Source: Allopontixanthobacter sp041741895
GTDB taxonomy: Bacteria > Pseudomonadota > Alphaproteobacteria > Sphingomonadales > Sphingomonadaceae
Direction: 5' to 3'
Assembly (NCBI GenBank): GCA_041741895.1
Contig: JBGSJO010000040.1
Span: 1 to 6,894, forward strand
Length of the DNA stretch: 6,894 nt
Of this stretch, positions 1 through 6,103 are shown one piece after another. A program made the position numbers and the translations under genes. Every line of letters starts with the position of its first letter. The first letter of the stretch is position 1. The notes beneath the pieces are model-generated. The model was given only the letters and a program-made list of their open reading frames with translations. It was not told where the DNA came from and did not search any database.

Positions 1-184
1 ACTGTGTAAGGACATCCTCACCACAGCGGAAATCCGGCGGCTGATCGCCAAGCTCATATTCGCCGCGCAAAGCCATCCCGCCTTCATCTGGGCATGGTCC
101 CGATGGCGACAAGCGCATCAAGCTCTCGCCGCTTTCTACCATCGCAAAAAGAGGCAGCAAATGCAACTGTAGTATTAGTGCTAG
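1..184 (+). mobile_element. Right-hand end of an insertion sequence (partial)
   Basis: The stretch is the 3' end of a transposase frame plus a few bases, cut by the window edge. It ends just before the wecB stop codon. The bases after the transposase stop contain TTAG (176-179) and CTAG (181-184), both fitting the YTAR target reported for IS701-type elements, so the true boundary could be at either. Only one end is visible, so the terminal inverted repeat and target duplication cannot be confirmed. The placement is an inference from the transposase fragment. Confidence 0.4.
2..172 (+). CDS. Transposase C-terminal fragment, IS701-like (partial at window edge)
   Basis: The frame is open from the window edge to a TAG at 170-172 and gives 56 residues. 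It reads LTTAEIRRLIAKLIFAAQ and then AFIWAWSRWRQAHQALAAFY, followed by a basic tail HRKKRQQ. The Trp-rich WSxWRxxHQA segment next to a basic C-terminus resembles the end of DDE transposases I associate with the IS701 group; that assignment is from memory and tentative. The catalytic DDE core lies outside the window, so activity cannot be judged. It converges on wecB, with 21 bp between the two stop codons. A chance frame is unlikely given the coherent protein-like composition, but the fragment is short. Confidence 0.6.
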   Translation: MCKDILTTAEIRRLIAKLIFAAQSHPAFIWAWSRWRQAHQALAAFYHRKKRQQMQL

Positions 185-193
185 TTTGAACCG

Positions 194-1318
194 TCAGACT
201 CGGGCGAGCAGTTCCAGAATCCTGCCTGCCGATTTGCCGTCACCAAATGGATTATGTGCCTGCGCCATCGCATCATAGGCCTTAGGGTCATCTAGCAGGC
301 GAGCCGTTTCCGCCACGATGAGATCGGCGTTGGTGCCCACCAGCCTGGCGGTCCCTGCCTCGATACCCTCAGGGCGCTCGGTGGTTTCGCGCATTACCAG
401 CACCGGCTTGCCCAGCGCGGGCGCTTCTTCCTGCACCCCTCCGCTATCGGTCAGCATCAGGGTGCAGATATCCAGCAGCCGGGCAAAATGTGGGTAATCG
501 AGCGGTTCGATCAACGCGACATTGTCCAGCCCGGCCAATTCCGCGTTCATCACCCTGCGGACGTTGGGGTTGAGGTGGACGGGGAAGATCATCGCCACAT
601 CATCGCGCGCGGCAAGGCGCCGGATCGCCTCGGCAATCCCTTCCATTCCGCCGCCGAAATTCTCCCGCCGGTGGCTGGTTACGCCGATGATCCGCTTGCC
701 TGCAAAGCGCGCTTCCAAAGGCACCAGATCGCGGGCCAGATCCGGCTGCGCCTCGATCCTGCCGGTAATCCAGTGCAGCGCATCGATAATTGTATTGCCG
801 GTGACGTGGACGGTAGCCGGATCAACATTTTCCCGCTTCAGCGCCGCCGCCGCAGTCTCCGTCGGGGCAAAATGCAGCGCGGCGATAGTGCCAATAATCT
901 TACGGTTGATTTCCTCGGGCCAGGGATGATGGATATTACCGCTGCGCAGGCCCGCCTCCACATGGGCAACCGGAATCTTGCGGTAATAGGCCGCCAGCGC
1001 GCCCGCCATGGCCGTCGCGGTATCCCCCTGCACCACCACCCAGTCAGGCTGTTCCGCGTCCAGCACCCGGCCAATTCCTGTCAGCAAATTGGCGGTAAGC
1101 GCGTCCAGCGTCTGATCCGGCTGCATCAGGTCGAGATCATGATGCGGCGTGATCCCGGCGATCTCCAGTACCTGATCCAGCATACCGCGATGCTGGCCCG
1201 ACACGCAGATGCGCGACACGAAGCGGGCATCGCCGCCCAGCCCGTGGATCAACGGAAACATCTTGATGGCCTCTGGACGAGTGCCGAAAACTGTCAGGAT
1301 CTTGCGCGCTGCGGTCAT
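194..1318 (-). CDS. wecB: UDP-N-acetylglucosamine 2-epimerase, non-hydrolysing
   Basis: This cytoplasmic enzyme interconverts UDP-GlcNAc and UDP-ManNAc, supplying ManNAc-type sugars for surface polysaccharides. At 374 residues it has the usual family length and looks complete. The N-terminal FGTRPEAIKM (11-20), VQGDT (96-100), HVEAGLRS (119-126), PWPEEINRK (132-140), SHRRENFGGG (215-224) and LTDSGGVQEEAPALGKPVL (289-307) are the family's hallmark blocks. Aligned by eye with the E. coli enzyme, Asp99, Glu121, Glu135 and His216 match the catalytic acids and the histidine. The fold is two Rossmann domains (GT-B-like). The ATG at 1318 is chosen because it sits just before the conserved FGTRPE block; the Shine-Dalgarno is weak. 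The gene lies 34 bp downstream of the unknown exported-protein gene and may be cotranscribed with it. An insertion-sequence end lies directly beyond its stop. No other polysaccharide genes are visible. Confidence 0.95.
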   Translation of the reverse strand: MTAARKILTVFGTRPEAIKMFPLIHGLGGDARFVSRICVSGQHRGMLDQVLEIAGITPHHDLDLMQPDQTLDALTANLLTGIGRVLDAEQPDWVVVQGDTATAMAGALAAYYRKIPVAHVEAGLRSGNIHHPWPEEINRKIIGTIAALHFAPTETAAAALKRENVDPATVHVTGNTIIDALHWITGRIEAQPDLARDLVPLEARFAGKRIIGVTSHRRENFGGGMEGIAEAIRRLAARDDVAMIFPVHLNPNVRRVMNAELAGLDNVALIEPLDYPHFARLLDICTLMLTDSGGVQEEAPALGKPVLVMRETTERPEGIEAGTARLVGTNADLIVAETARLLDDPKAYDAMAQAHNPFGDGKSAGRILELLARV

Positions 1319-1352
1319 CCCGCGGGGCGTAGCGCAGTTTGGTTAAATTTGC

Positions 1353-1943
1353 CTATTCGCCTGAGGGAGTTTCAGATGGCGCTACCGCTGGCAGATCTTC
1401 TTCCTCTCCGGGCACCGTCCCTTCACGTTCCCGCGCGAGCTTGTCCATATAGGCTTTTTCCAGCACTTCGACGCGGGCCTGGGTATCGGCAGCCTCCTCA
1501 TCAATGGTGGACAGGCGTTCTGCCCGCGCAGCAGCAATCAATTGGGCAAAGCGGATGCCCGATGCCTCGTCCTTTTCGCCGTAAGCAGCGTCGATCATCG
1601 CCTGGGTGCAGCCGGTGAATCCGCCCGCGCCGGCGGGCGAACAGGACAATGTACCAAATGCCCCGACCATCTCGAAGCTTTCCGCGCGCTTGGCCCATGC
1701 CGTGTTGGCCGGATCATCGCTGGCGCGCAGATTTTCCGGAATCCGGTACCGCTCTCCCTCAGACTTTCGGGCGCAGACGTTGATCACGTCATCGGTCGAT
1801 ACCGGACATTCATCGTCGCCATAGATGATCACCATGTTGACCTTGTCACCGCCCGCATCCTGCGCACCGGCCGGCACTGCAGCGAAACCTGCAAGCAAGG
1901 CGGGAGTGGCGGCGAACAATGCTGCGGCGATAATGCGGTTCAT
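1353..1943 (-). CDS. Exported Cys-containing hypothetical protein
   Basis: I do not recognise a named family, though the ERYRIPENLR segment preceded by VCARK resembles small exported proteins I recall from sphingomonads. The 196-residue protein starts with a clear signal peptide: basic MNR, a hydrophobic core to about residue 25, and AGA-QD as the probable cleavage site (27/28). The mature part has Cys46, Cys57, Cys101 and Cys112, an even number that could form two periplasmic disulfides, which fits the dsbB gene nearby. Residues about 132-178 are charged and probably helical, and the tail (180-196) is acidic and Pro-rich. I prefer the ATG at 1943, which begins the signal peptide directly. 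A GTG at 1964 would add MRQKAET. No enzymatic motif is visible. It follows the coq7-like gene by 128 bp and precedes wecB by 34 bp. Confidence 0.8.
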   Translation of the reverse strand: MNRIIAAALFAATPALLAGFAAVPAGAQDAGGDKVNMVIIYGDDECPVSTDDVINVCARKSEGERYRIPENLRASDDPANTAWAKRAESFEMVGAFGTLSCSPAGAGGFTGCTQAMIDAAYGEKDEASGIRFAQLIAAARAERLSTIDEEAADTQARVEVLEKAYMDKLAREREGTVPGEEEDLPAVAPSETPSGE

Positions 1944-2071
1944 GGTTTCGGCTTTCTGTCTCACTGGTGGTCACTCGGACCTGAATCGTTGTCAGTTAGG
2001 GCGTATGGCCCTGAACATGAAATGAAGCGCCCGGGACATAGGGAATGTTCCTAAACTGACCACCTTTGGCC
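1944..2071. other. Intergenic gap with two small hairpins
   Basis: This gap separates the coq7-like gene from the exported-protein gene. It holds two inverted repeats. GTTAGGGC (1995-2002) pairs with GCCCTgAAC (2008-2016), with one bulged G and a 5-base loop. GGGACAT (2033-2039) pairs with ATGTTCC (2045-2051), including one G-U pair, around AGGGA. Neither is followed by a T-run on the minus strand, so neither is a typical intrinsic terminator. They could be RNA processing or regulatory structures. I see no convincing promoter, although the gap is long enough for one serving the exported protein and wecB. Confidence 0.35.
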
Positions 2072-2602
2072 CTAAACCCGTTCGGCCAATTTGATTGCAA
2101 CGCGGCACCCGGCGCGGATAAACCCGGTAAGCAGCGGATAGGCCGGGGCTTTTTCCGCCCCTGATGCCAGCGCAATATCGCGGTGTTCGCGTTCGTCTTC
2201 GCGGAATTCCTCGATCATTGCCGCCAGCTCGGGGTCACACCCTTCCGCTTCCAGGACATCGAGCTGGTCGGAATAATGCTTTTCGATTTCTGTCTCGACT
2301 GCAGCGGTGCACGCCATCGCGGCTTCCGGCCCGATCAGCGCCGTGGCGGCACCAAGGGCATAACCGGCGGTGGACCAGAATGGCTGAAGAATCGTCGGGC
2401 GCACGCCGCGCCGCGCCATCAGCGCATCGAATTTCTCGCGGTGGCCAGCTTCCTGCTCTGCCATTGCAGTGATTTCCGCCGAATGCGGTCCGCGATCACC
2501 CATCACCGCCAATTGGCCGGCATAGATGCGGGTGGCACCGAATTCACCCGCCTGGTCGACCCTGATCATCCGGTGGGTATTGATCTTCGCTCCAGTCCTC
2601 AT
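2072..2602 (-). CDS. coq7: Demethoxyubiquinone hydroxylase, Coq7 family
   Basis: Coq7 proteins are membrane-associated diiron monooxygenases that hydroxylate demethoxyubiquinone in the late steps of ubiquinone synthesis. The 176-residue product has the ferritin-like ligand pattern: Glu20 in AGEFGA, Glu51-x-x-His54 in EQEAGH, Glu103 in AVETEIEKHY, and Glu137-x-x-His140 in EDEREHRD. The hydrophobic stretch around 75-101 fits the membrane-facing part of the family. The start at 2602 (MRTGAKINTHRMIRVDQAGE) is chosen because the conserved RVDQAGE block follows at once and its ATG overlaps the dsbB stop as ATGA. The longer frame to 2701 only repeats dsbB sequence in another frame. The overlap suggests translational coupling to dsbB. 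Length fits the bacterial family (about 170-220). Substrate is inferred from the family. Confidence 0.93.
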   Translation of the reverse strand: MRTGAKINTHRMIRVDQAGEFGATRIYAGQLAVMGDRGPHSAEITAMAEQEAGHREKFDALMARRGVRPTILQPFWSTAGYALGAATALIGPEAAMACTAAVETEIEKHYSDQLDVLEAEGCDPELAAMIEEFREDEREHRDIALASGAEKAPAYPLLTGFIRAGCRVAIKLAERV

Positions 2603-3090
2603 GCAGCTTTCCTTCGCGTCAGCAAAACCAGTATAACACAGGCCGCACCTGCGGAGATGATGAAATTCCACCCTGCAAGGGATATTCCCAGAAAGCTCCA
2701 CGGCGCGACATCACAGCGCACGATCGGCGCGTTCATGATGTTTTCCAGGGCATTTCCGCCAGTCGCCACATTGGTGGCGCAGCCGGTGATGCCGTCCCAC
2801 CAATTATATTCCACCCCGGCATGAAATCCGCCAATCAGGCCCGAAGCCAGGATCGCCAGCGCCGCAAGCACGATCAGCGCGCGCTTGAGGCCGATCTGGG
2901 CCTGCGGGGTAAAGGCAGCCAGCAGCCCAAGCACCAGAGCGAGAAAATGGGGATAGCGCTGCCACCAGCACATTTCACACGGGAACAAGCCAAAAATGAA
3001 TTGCGAAATATACGCGCCGCCCAGCAACAGTGCAGGGACCGCAATGGCAAGGCGCTGCGCCAGCAAGGTTGCAGGGTTTTGTGTCATCAT
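2599..3090 (-). CDS. dsbB: Disulfide bond formation protein B family
   Basis: DsbB is an inner-membrane quinone reductase that reoxidises the periplasmic thiol oxidase DsbA and passes electrons to ubiquinone. The 163-residue product has about four membrane segments (roughly 13-33, 47-65, 68-88, 135-157). The first periplasmic loop carries FPCEMCWWQRYPH, with Cys38 and Cys41 as the redox pair and the conserved QR motif just after. The second loop carries Cys104 and Cys126, the shuttle pair. All four essential cysteines are thus present. The frame extends to a TTG at 3096, but ATG codons at 3090 and 3087 are likelier starts; the Shine-Dalgarno is poor. It lies 53 bp after ctpA and overlaps the coq7-like gene by ATGA, so an operon is likely. 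Pairing a quinone-using enzyme with a quinone-synthesis enzyme is functionally sensible. No dsbA is in the window. Confidence 0.93.
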   Translation of the reverse strand: MMTQNPATLLAQRLAIAVPALLLGGAYISQFIFGLFPCEMCWWQRYPHFLALVLGLLAAFTPQAQIGLKRALIVLAALAILASGLIGGFHAGVEYNWWDGITGCATNVATGGNALENIMNAPIVRCDVAPWSFLGISLAGWNFIISAGAACVILVLLTRRKAA

Positions 3091-3143
3091 CACCAATTCT
3101 TGACCAAATTCTTGAAGCGCTCGGGTTGTCGGCTGCGCGCGAA

Positions 3144-4490
3144 TTATTTCAGCGCCACGGATGCGGTGGTCGTCCGGCGCAATGTCTGGAGGGCATAATA
3201 CAGCTGGAAGTCCTCCACTCCCTGTTCCTTCAGCTCCGCCGCGGTGCGCTGGAACCGCGGATCTTCGCGCTTGTCGCTTTCCATCGCTTCATCCTCCATG
3301 GCCAGTTCGTTGACCAGATGGCCGCGCAGATCGGATTCGCGCAATTGGAACTTGGCGCGCTTTTCCAGATCGGGATCGGACAATTGCGGCACCGCAATGT
3401 CAGGCTTGATGCCGCCTTCCTGCACCGAATGGCCCGACGGAGTGTAATAGCGAGCCGTGGTCAGTTTAACTGCGCTGTTGTTAGTCACCGGCAGCAATGT
3501 CTGTACGCTGCCCTTGCCGAAACTGCGCTGGCCCATGATCACCGCCCGGCGGTGGTCCTGCAAGGCGCCCGCGACAATTTCGGATGCAGAGGCGGATCCG
3601 GCATCGATCAGCACGATCAGCGGCACGTCCTTGGCGATTTCACCCCGGAACATGCTTTCTGCATCATACAGGATCGTTTCGCCCTGTGCCCGGCCGCGCT
3701 GGGATACGATCCGGCCCCGGTCGAGGAACAGGTCGCTCAGCGCCACCGCTTCATCGAGCGAACCGCCCGGATTGGAGCGCAGGTCCAATACCAAGCCGCT
3801 AATCCGGCCAGACGCCTGCTTGCGCAGCGATTCGTAAGCCGCGAACACATCGGCGCCAACATCGCGGGAAAATTCATTGACCGTGATAACCCCGAGATTA
3901 CCGGGTTCGAGCTTGAAAGTGACCGGTTCGAGCTCGATCACGCCGCGCGTCACCGACACTTCGAAGGGTTCTTCACGGCCGATACGGAAAATCGTCAGGC
4001 CAATCTTGGTACCTGCCGGGCCGCGCATCTGGTTGACCGCATCATCCAGATCGCCGCCGTAAATCAGCTTGCCATTCAAATGGGTGATATAATCGCCCGC
4101 TTTCAACCCGGCTTTTTCAGCCGGGCTGCCGCGGAATGGCGAAATTACCTTTACCGCGCCGTCTTCCATGATCACCGACAGGCCCAGGCCGGAATAATTA
4201 CCGTCGATCATGGTTTCAAGCCGCTGCAGATCGGAACCGTCGAGATAGGCCGAATGCGGATCGAGCGATGCGAGCATCCCGTCGATTGCCCCGCGAATCA
4301 GTTTCTCGTTATCAACCGGTTCGACATAGCTGGACTGGATCCGCTGATAGACCGCGAATAATCTGGCGAATTCCGGCCCGACGCGGCCATCCACCTGCGC
4401 CAGGCCTGCCGTAGTGACAGGGATCAGCGCAACAGCTGTAACCAGCGCAGCAGAACGGATTATCGAGCGGGACCTGGCGGCGAGTTTCAT
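3144..4490 (-). CDS. ctpA: S41 family carboxy-terminal processing protease (CtpA)
   Basis: CtpA/Prc proteases degrade or trim periplasmic proteins from the C-terminus and often control cell-wall hydrolases. The 448-residue protein opens with a signal peptide (basic MKLAARSRSIIR, hydrophobic core to about 30, cleavage near GLA-QV). A helical segment with DPHSAYLD (77-84) is followed by a PDZ domain (about 95-175; GLGLSV, GSPAEKAGLKAGDYI) and the S41 catalytic domain (about 195-370). Ser301 in GSASASEIVAGAL and Lys326 in SFGKGSVQT form the Ser-Lys dyad with the usual 25-residue spacing. LDLRSNPGG (235-243) is another family block. The C-terminal tail (about 371-448) is charged and variable. The ATG at 4490 has GAAAGG about 12 bases upstream. 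It begins the ctpA-dsbB-coq7 run. Its expected upstream partner, envC, is 1.9 kb away across the inserted cassette. Confidence 0.96.
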   Translation of the reverse strand: MKLAARSRSIIRSAALVTAVALIPVTTAGLAQVDGRVGPEFARLFAVYQRIQSSYVEPVDNEKLIRGAIDGMLASLDPHSAYLDGSDLQRLETMIDGNYSGLGLSVIMEDGAVKVISPFRGSPAEKAGLKAGDYITHLNGKLIYGGDLDDAVNQMRGPAGTKIGLTIFRIGREEPFEVSVTRGVIELEPVTFKLEPGNLGVITVNEFSRDVGADVFAAYESLRKQASGRISGLVLDLRSNPGGSLDEAVALSDLFLDRGRIVSQRGRAQGETILYDAESMFRGEIAKDVPLIVLIDAGSASASEIVAGALQDHRRAVIMGQRSFGKGSVQTLLPVTNNSAVKLTTARYYTPSGHSVQEGGIKPDIAVPQLSDPDLEKRAKFQLRESDLRGHLVNELAMEDEAMESDKREDPRFQRTAAELKEQGVEDFQLYYALQTLRRTTTASVALK

Positions 4491-5017
4491 ACAGGATTCG
4501 ACCTTTCGTAGAAGTTCATTCTATCGCGCGTCTTGGCTGAACACCAGATGAGGATTGGTCCGCCCAGGAACAAGTCCTGTGCCGCTGTGGAGGGGCGGGC
4601 CCGCAGCGAGGAAGGCTGGTATGGTGAAGCTATTGCACCGAAATATAACGCAGCCATTCAATTAGGGCCTAATTTAGTATCTTGGCTTTGACCAAATCGT
4701 GTCTCCGCTTGACGATTCGCGGCCCACGACTGGGAAGCGTTAGGCCTTGCCGTCTTGGTGCTTGCTTGACCGAGGACCATCCCGTTTCGTCAGCGCTTGA
4801 GCTCCGGAGTGACCGGTGCCCCTTGATCCCCTCGGAACTCAAACGGCCGCGGCTCATCTTGCTTTTGATGGCTCCGGACATTGCGTGTATCGAGATTCAA
4901 ATTGTTGCAAAATAGACGTAAGATTAGACAATTTCTGGTAACCCAAAAAAAGACTGAACGTCAGTGAAAAATATTTGCCTAACGGTTATCCGCAAAGGCA
5001 GCTCGGAGGTAAATTGT
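4491..5017. other. Non-coding region between ctpA and the antitoxin-toxin cassette
   Basis: Divergent promoters for ctpA (minus) and the cassette (plus) should lie here. Near ctpA, the minus strand has TAGAAT (4523-4518), a fair -10 box without a good -35. A perfect palindrome GCGGGCCCGC lies at 4595-4604. Near the cassette the DNA turns AT-rich (about 4895-4980) and has ACTGA-ACG-TCAGT (4953-4965) and TGCCT/AGGCA (4976-4980, 4996-5000), either of which could be an operator. Two short open frames around 4669-4915, one per strand, look like chance: neither has a recognisable domain or a good Shine-Dalgarno. They might be remnants of older inserted DNA. No RNA gene is recognisable. Confidence 0.4.
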
Positions 5018-5020
5018 ATG
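5005..5020 (+). promoter_or_regulatory. Strong Shine-Dalgarno with ATG opening a 12-codon frame
   Basis: GGAGGT (5005-5010) lies 7 bases before the ATG at 5018-5020, the best ribosome site ahead of the antitoxin-like gene. The frame it opens reads MVQPTVYQSLAG and stops at TAA 5054-5056. The recognisable antitoxin is in a different frame. The site is therefore either the original antitoxin start now separated by a frameshift, or the start of a short leader peptide. Confidence 0.6.
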
Positions 5021-5093
5021 GTGCAACCAACTGTCTACCAAAGCCTCGCCGGCTAAGGAGTTCAAGCGCTTAGCGGAGGTATACTCCTGGGAC

Positions 5094-5336
5094 TTGCGAT
5101 TGGATGAAGCGGTCAACTGGCCTGAAAGGCTCATCCGCAGAGTAATGGATATCGGAACGCTCGCTGACATCCTATCGATGCAAAAACACATTGGAAGACA
5201 AGCGCTCGAGCATGCAATCGAAACCGCCCCAATAGGTGCGTTTCGACCGCAATCGTGGACGTTCTGGCATTACCGACTAGGCCTTGTCGCGGTTGGCTCA
5301 AAATGCCCGCCGCTTCCGGTGAGGAGGTTCGCATGA
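5094..5336 (+). CDS. Antitoxin-like partner of the AbiEii toxin
   Basis: The protein resembles small partner proteins often found upstream of AbiEii-family nucleotidyltransferases. Hallmarks, from memory of that group, are VMDIGT, FRPQSWTFWHYRLGL and the Pro/Arg-rich end PPLPVRRFA. It presumably neutralises the downstream toxin, by binding it or repressing the cassette. The frame is open from 5013 and reads family-like sequence upstream of this start (KEFKRLAEVYSWDLRLDEA, from 5055). It contains no ATG, GTG or TTG before TTG 5094, which has GGAGGT 13 bases upstream (5075-5080). From 5094 the product has 80 residues; about 100 would be expected if it began near 5018. The N-terminus may thus be frameshifted. 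The stop TGA overlaps the toxin ATG (ATGA, 5333-5336), indicating coupling. No DNA-binding motif is evident. Confidence 0.7.
   Translation: MRLDEAVNWPERLIRRVMDIGTLADILSMQKHIGRQALEHAIETAPIGAFRPQSWTFWHYRLGLVAVGSKCPPLPVRRFA
5321..5327 (+). promoter_or_regulatory. Ribosome binding site that sets the toxin start
   Basis: GAGGAGG lies 5 bases before the ATG at 5333 and inside the end of the antitoxin-like gene. It decides for this ATG over the in-frame TTG at 5255, which would add 26 residues that merely overlap the antitoxin coding sequence. Confidence 0.8.
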
Positions 5337-5998
5337 CACATTACGACATTCTCCCCCCTGAACAAAAATCCGTGTTGACCGAACTCCAACCGACACGCAG
5401 CCTTGGCTTCGTGCTGTATGGCGATACGGCGATCGCGCTACAAATAGGCCATCGAGAGTCGGTAGACTTCGATTTCTTCAGCGATCGCAATGTCGACGAG
5501 GATCTCCTGACACGGTCAATGCCAATGCTTGCATCCGCAGAGACAACGCAGCGCGCGCCCAACACCTGGAGCATGAATATCAGGCCGAATGGCGGCGGAA
5601 GAGCAGTCAAGCTTTCGTTTTTCGGAGGTTCCAAGTTCGGACGGATAGGAGAACCAAAGCCTACAGAGGGGCAGGAGTTGACCTTGGCATCGCTGGATGA
5701 CCTTTTGGTGCACAAGTTGAAGGTGCTGCTCGACCGGGTTGAAGCCAAGGATTACATGGACATCGCGGCCATGCTCTCAAACGGTCAGAAACTCGAAGAT
5801 GGTCTTGGAGCCGCCAGTGCCTTGTTTAAAACATTTCCCGCAGCAGACTCCCTGCGGGCCCTTACCTATTTCGAGGATGGCGACCTCGGGCGGCTAACCA
5901 ATCAGGACAGAGCCACCTTAATAAAACATGCGGCGAATGTGCAAACAATGAAGCCGGCCAAAGTGCGCTCGGCAACGCTTGGAATAGCGAGAGACTAG
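5333..5998 (+). CDS. Nucleotidyltransferase, AbiEii/AbiGii toxin family
   Basis: AbiEii-family toxins are minimal nucleotidyltransferases of type IV-like toxin-antitoxin and abortive phage-infection systems; studied members modify tRNA ends with nucleotides and stop growth. The 221-residue product has the motif block LYGDTAIALQIGHRESVDFD (28-47), continuing into FFS. Its small-residue turn (Gly30-Asp31-Thr32) and metal-binding Asp45/Asp47 match the family's GGTALxL...R.S.DxDxF pattern, with Asp replacing the usual second Gly. Downstream, SLDDLLVHKLKVLLDRVEAK (120-139) followed by DYMDIAAML matches the conserved KL...R...KD..D segment. The start is fixed by GAGGAGG and the ATGA overlap with the antitoxin-like gene. 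No frameshift or stop is seen, so it looks intact. Its stop codon falls in the first bases of the palindromic repeat. Target RNA is unknown; chromosomal anti-phage or plasmid-stabilising roles are inferred. Confidence 0.87.
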   Translation: MTHYDILPPEQKSVLTELQPTRSLGFVLYGDTAIALQIGHRESVDFDFFSDRNVDEDLLTRSMPMLASAETTQRAPNTWSMNIRPNGGGRAVKLSFFGGSKFGRIGEPKPTEGQELTLASLDDLLVHKLKVLLDRVEAKDYMDIAAMLSNGQKLEDGLGAASALFKTFPAADSLRALTYFEDGDLGRLTNQDRATLIKHAANVQTMKPAKVRSATLGIARD

Positions 5999-6103
5999 AG
6001 CATCGTGCTGAAAAGTGGGAACCGGTTTTCAGCTTTTTACGATGCGACAACAAAGATTAGAGCGGGCGACGCGCGTCAGATTTAACGCAGCCCGCTCTAG
6101 AGC
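5995..6103. repeat. Composite palindromic repeat (REP/MITE-like)
   Basis: CTAGAGC bounds the element at 5995-6001 and 6097-6103, and TTAGAGC recurs at 6057-6063. The first half is a hairpin: GCATCGT (6000-6006) with ACGATGC (6039-6045), then GCTGAAAA (6007-6014) with TTTTCAGC (6026-6033), with TTTTT as a bulge. The second half pairs TAGAGCGGGC (6058-6067) perfectly with GCCCGCTCTA (6090-6099), enclosing the palindrome GACGCGCGTC (6068-6077). The general plan, including AGAGCAT and ACCGGTTTTC, resembles intergenic palindromic repeats dispersed in alphaproteobacterial genomes. That match is from memory; copy number cannot be seen here. No second copy is apparent in the window. Confidence 0.7.
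6007..6038 (+). terminator. Probable intrinsic terminator of the toxin transcript
   Basis: GCTGAAAA pairs with TTTTCAGC over an 11-base loop, and TTTTT follows immediately (6034-6038), 9 bases after the toxin stop. The stem is only 8 bp and AT-rich, though outer arms GCATCGT/ACGATGC can extend it. It is part of the palindromic repeat, so termination may be a side effect of where that repeat landed. Confidence 0.5.

Noticed and set aside
488..1618. Plus-strand open frame of 376 codons opposite wecB and the exported protein
   Set aside because: It spans two real minus-strand genes and their gap, has Arg/His-rich composition typical of a shadow frame, and no domain.
2603..2701. Longer N-terminus for the coq7-like protein
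   Set aside because: The extension reads dsbB sequence in another frame and lacks family similarity. The ATG at 2602 fits the known start of the conserved region.
2183..2824. Plus-strand frame opposite the coq7-like gene and dsbB
   Set aside because: It lies across two well-supported minus-strand genes with intact metal-binding and redox residues.
3030..4361. Long plus-strand open frame of 443 codons opposite ctpA
   Set aside because: It is antisense to a clear S41 protease with intact catalytic motifs. Long opposite-strand frames are common in GC-rich coding DNA, and the translation has no recognisable domain.
4595..4604. Perfect palindrome GCGGGCCCGC as a terminator
   Set aside because: A palindrome with no loop and no T-run on either side does not make an intrinsic terminator; in GC-rich DNA it may be chance.
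4669..4915. Overlapping short frames on both strands upstream of the cassette
   Set aside because: Both are about 70-77 codons with no ribosome site or domain. They are more likely chance or decayed DNA than genes.
5255..5332. Longer N-terminus for the AbiEii toxin from TTG 5255
   Set aside because: The extra 26 residues overlap antitoxin coding sequence, and the ATG at 5333 has an excellent Shine-Dalgarno and an ATGA overlap.
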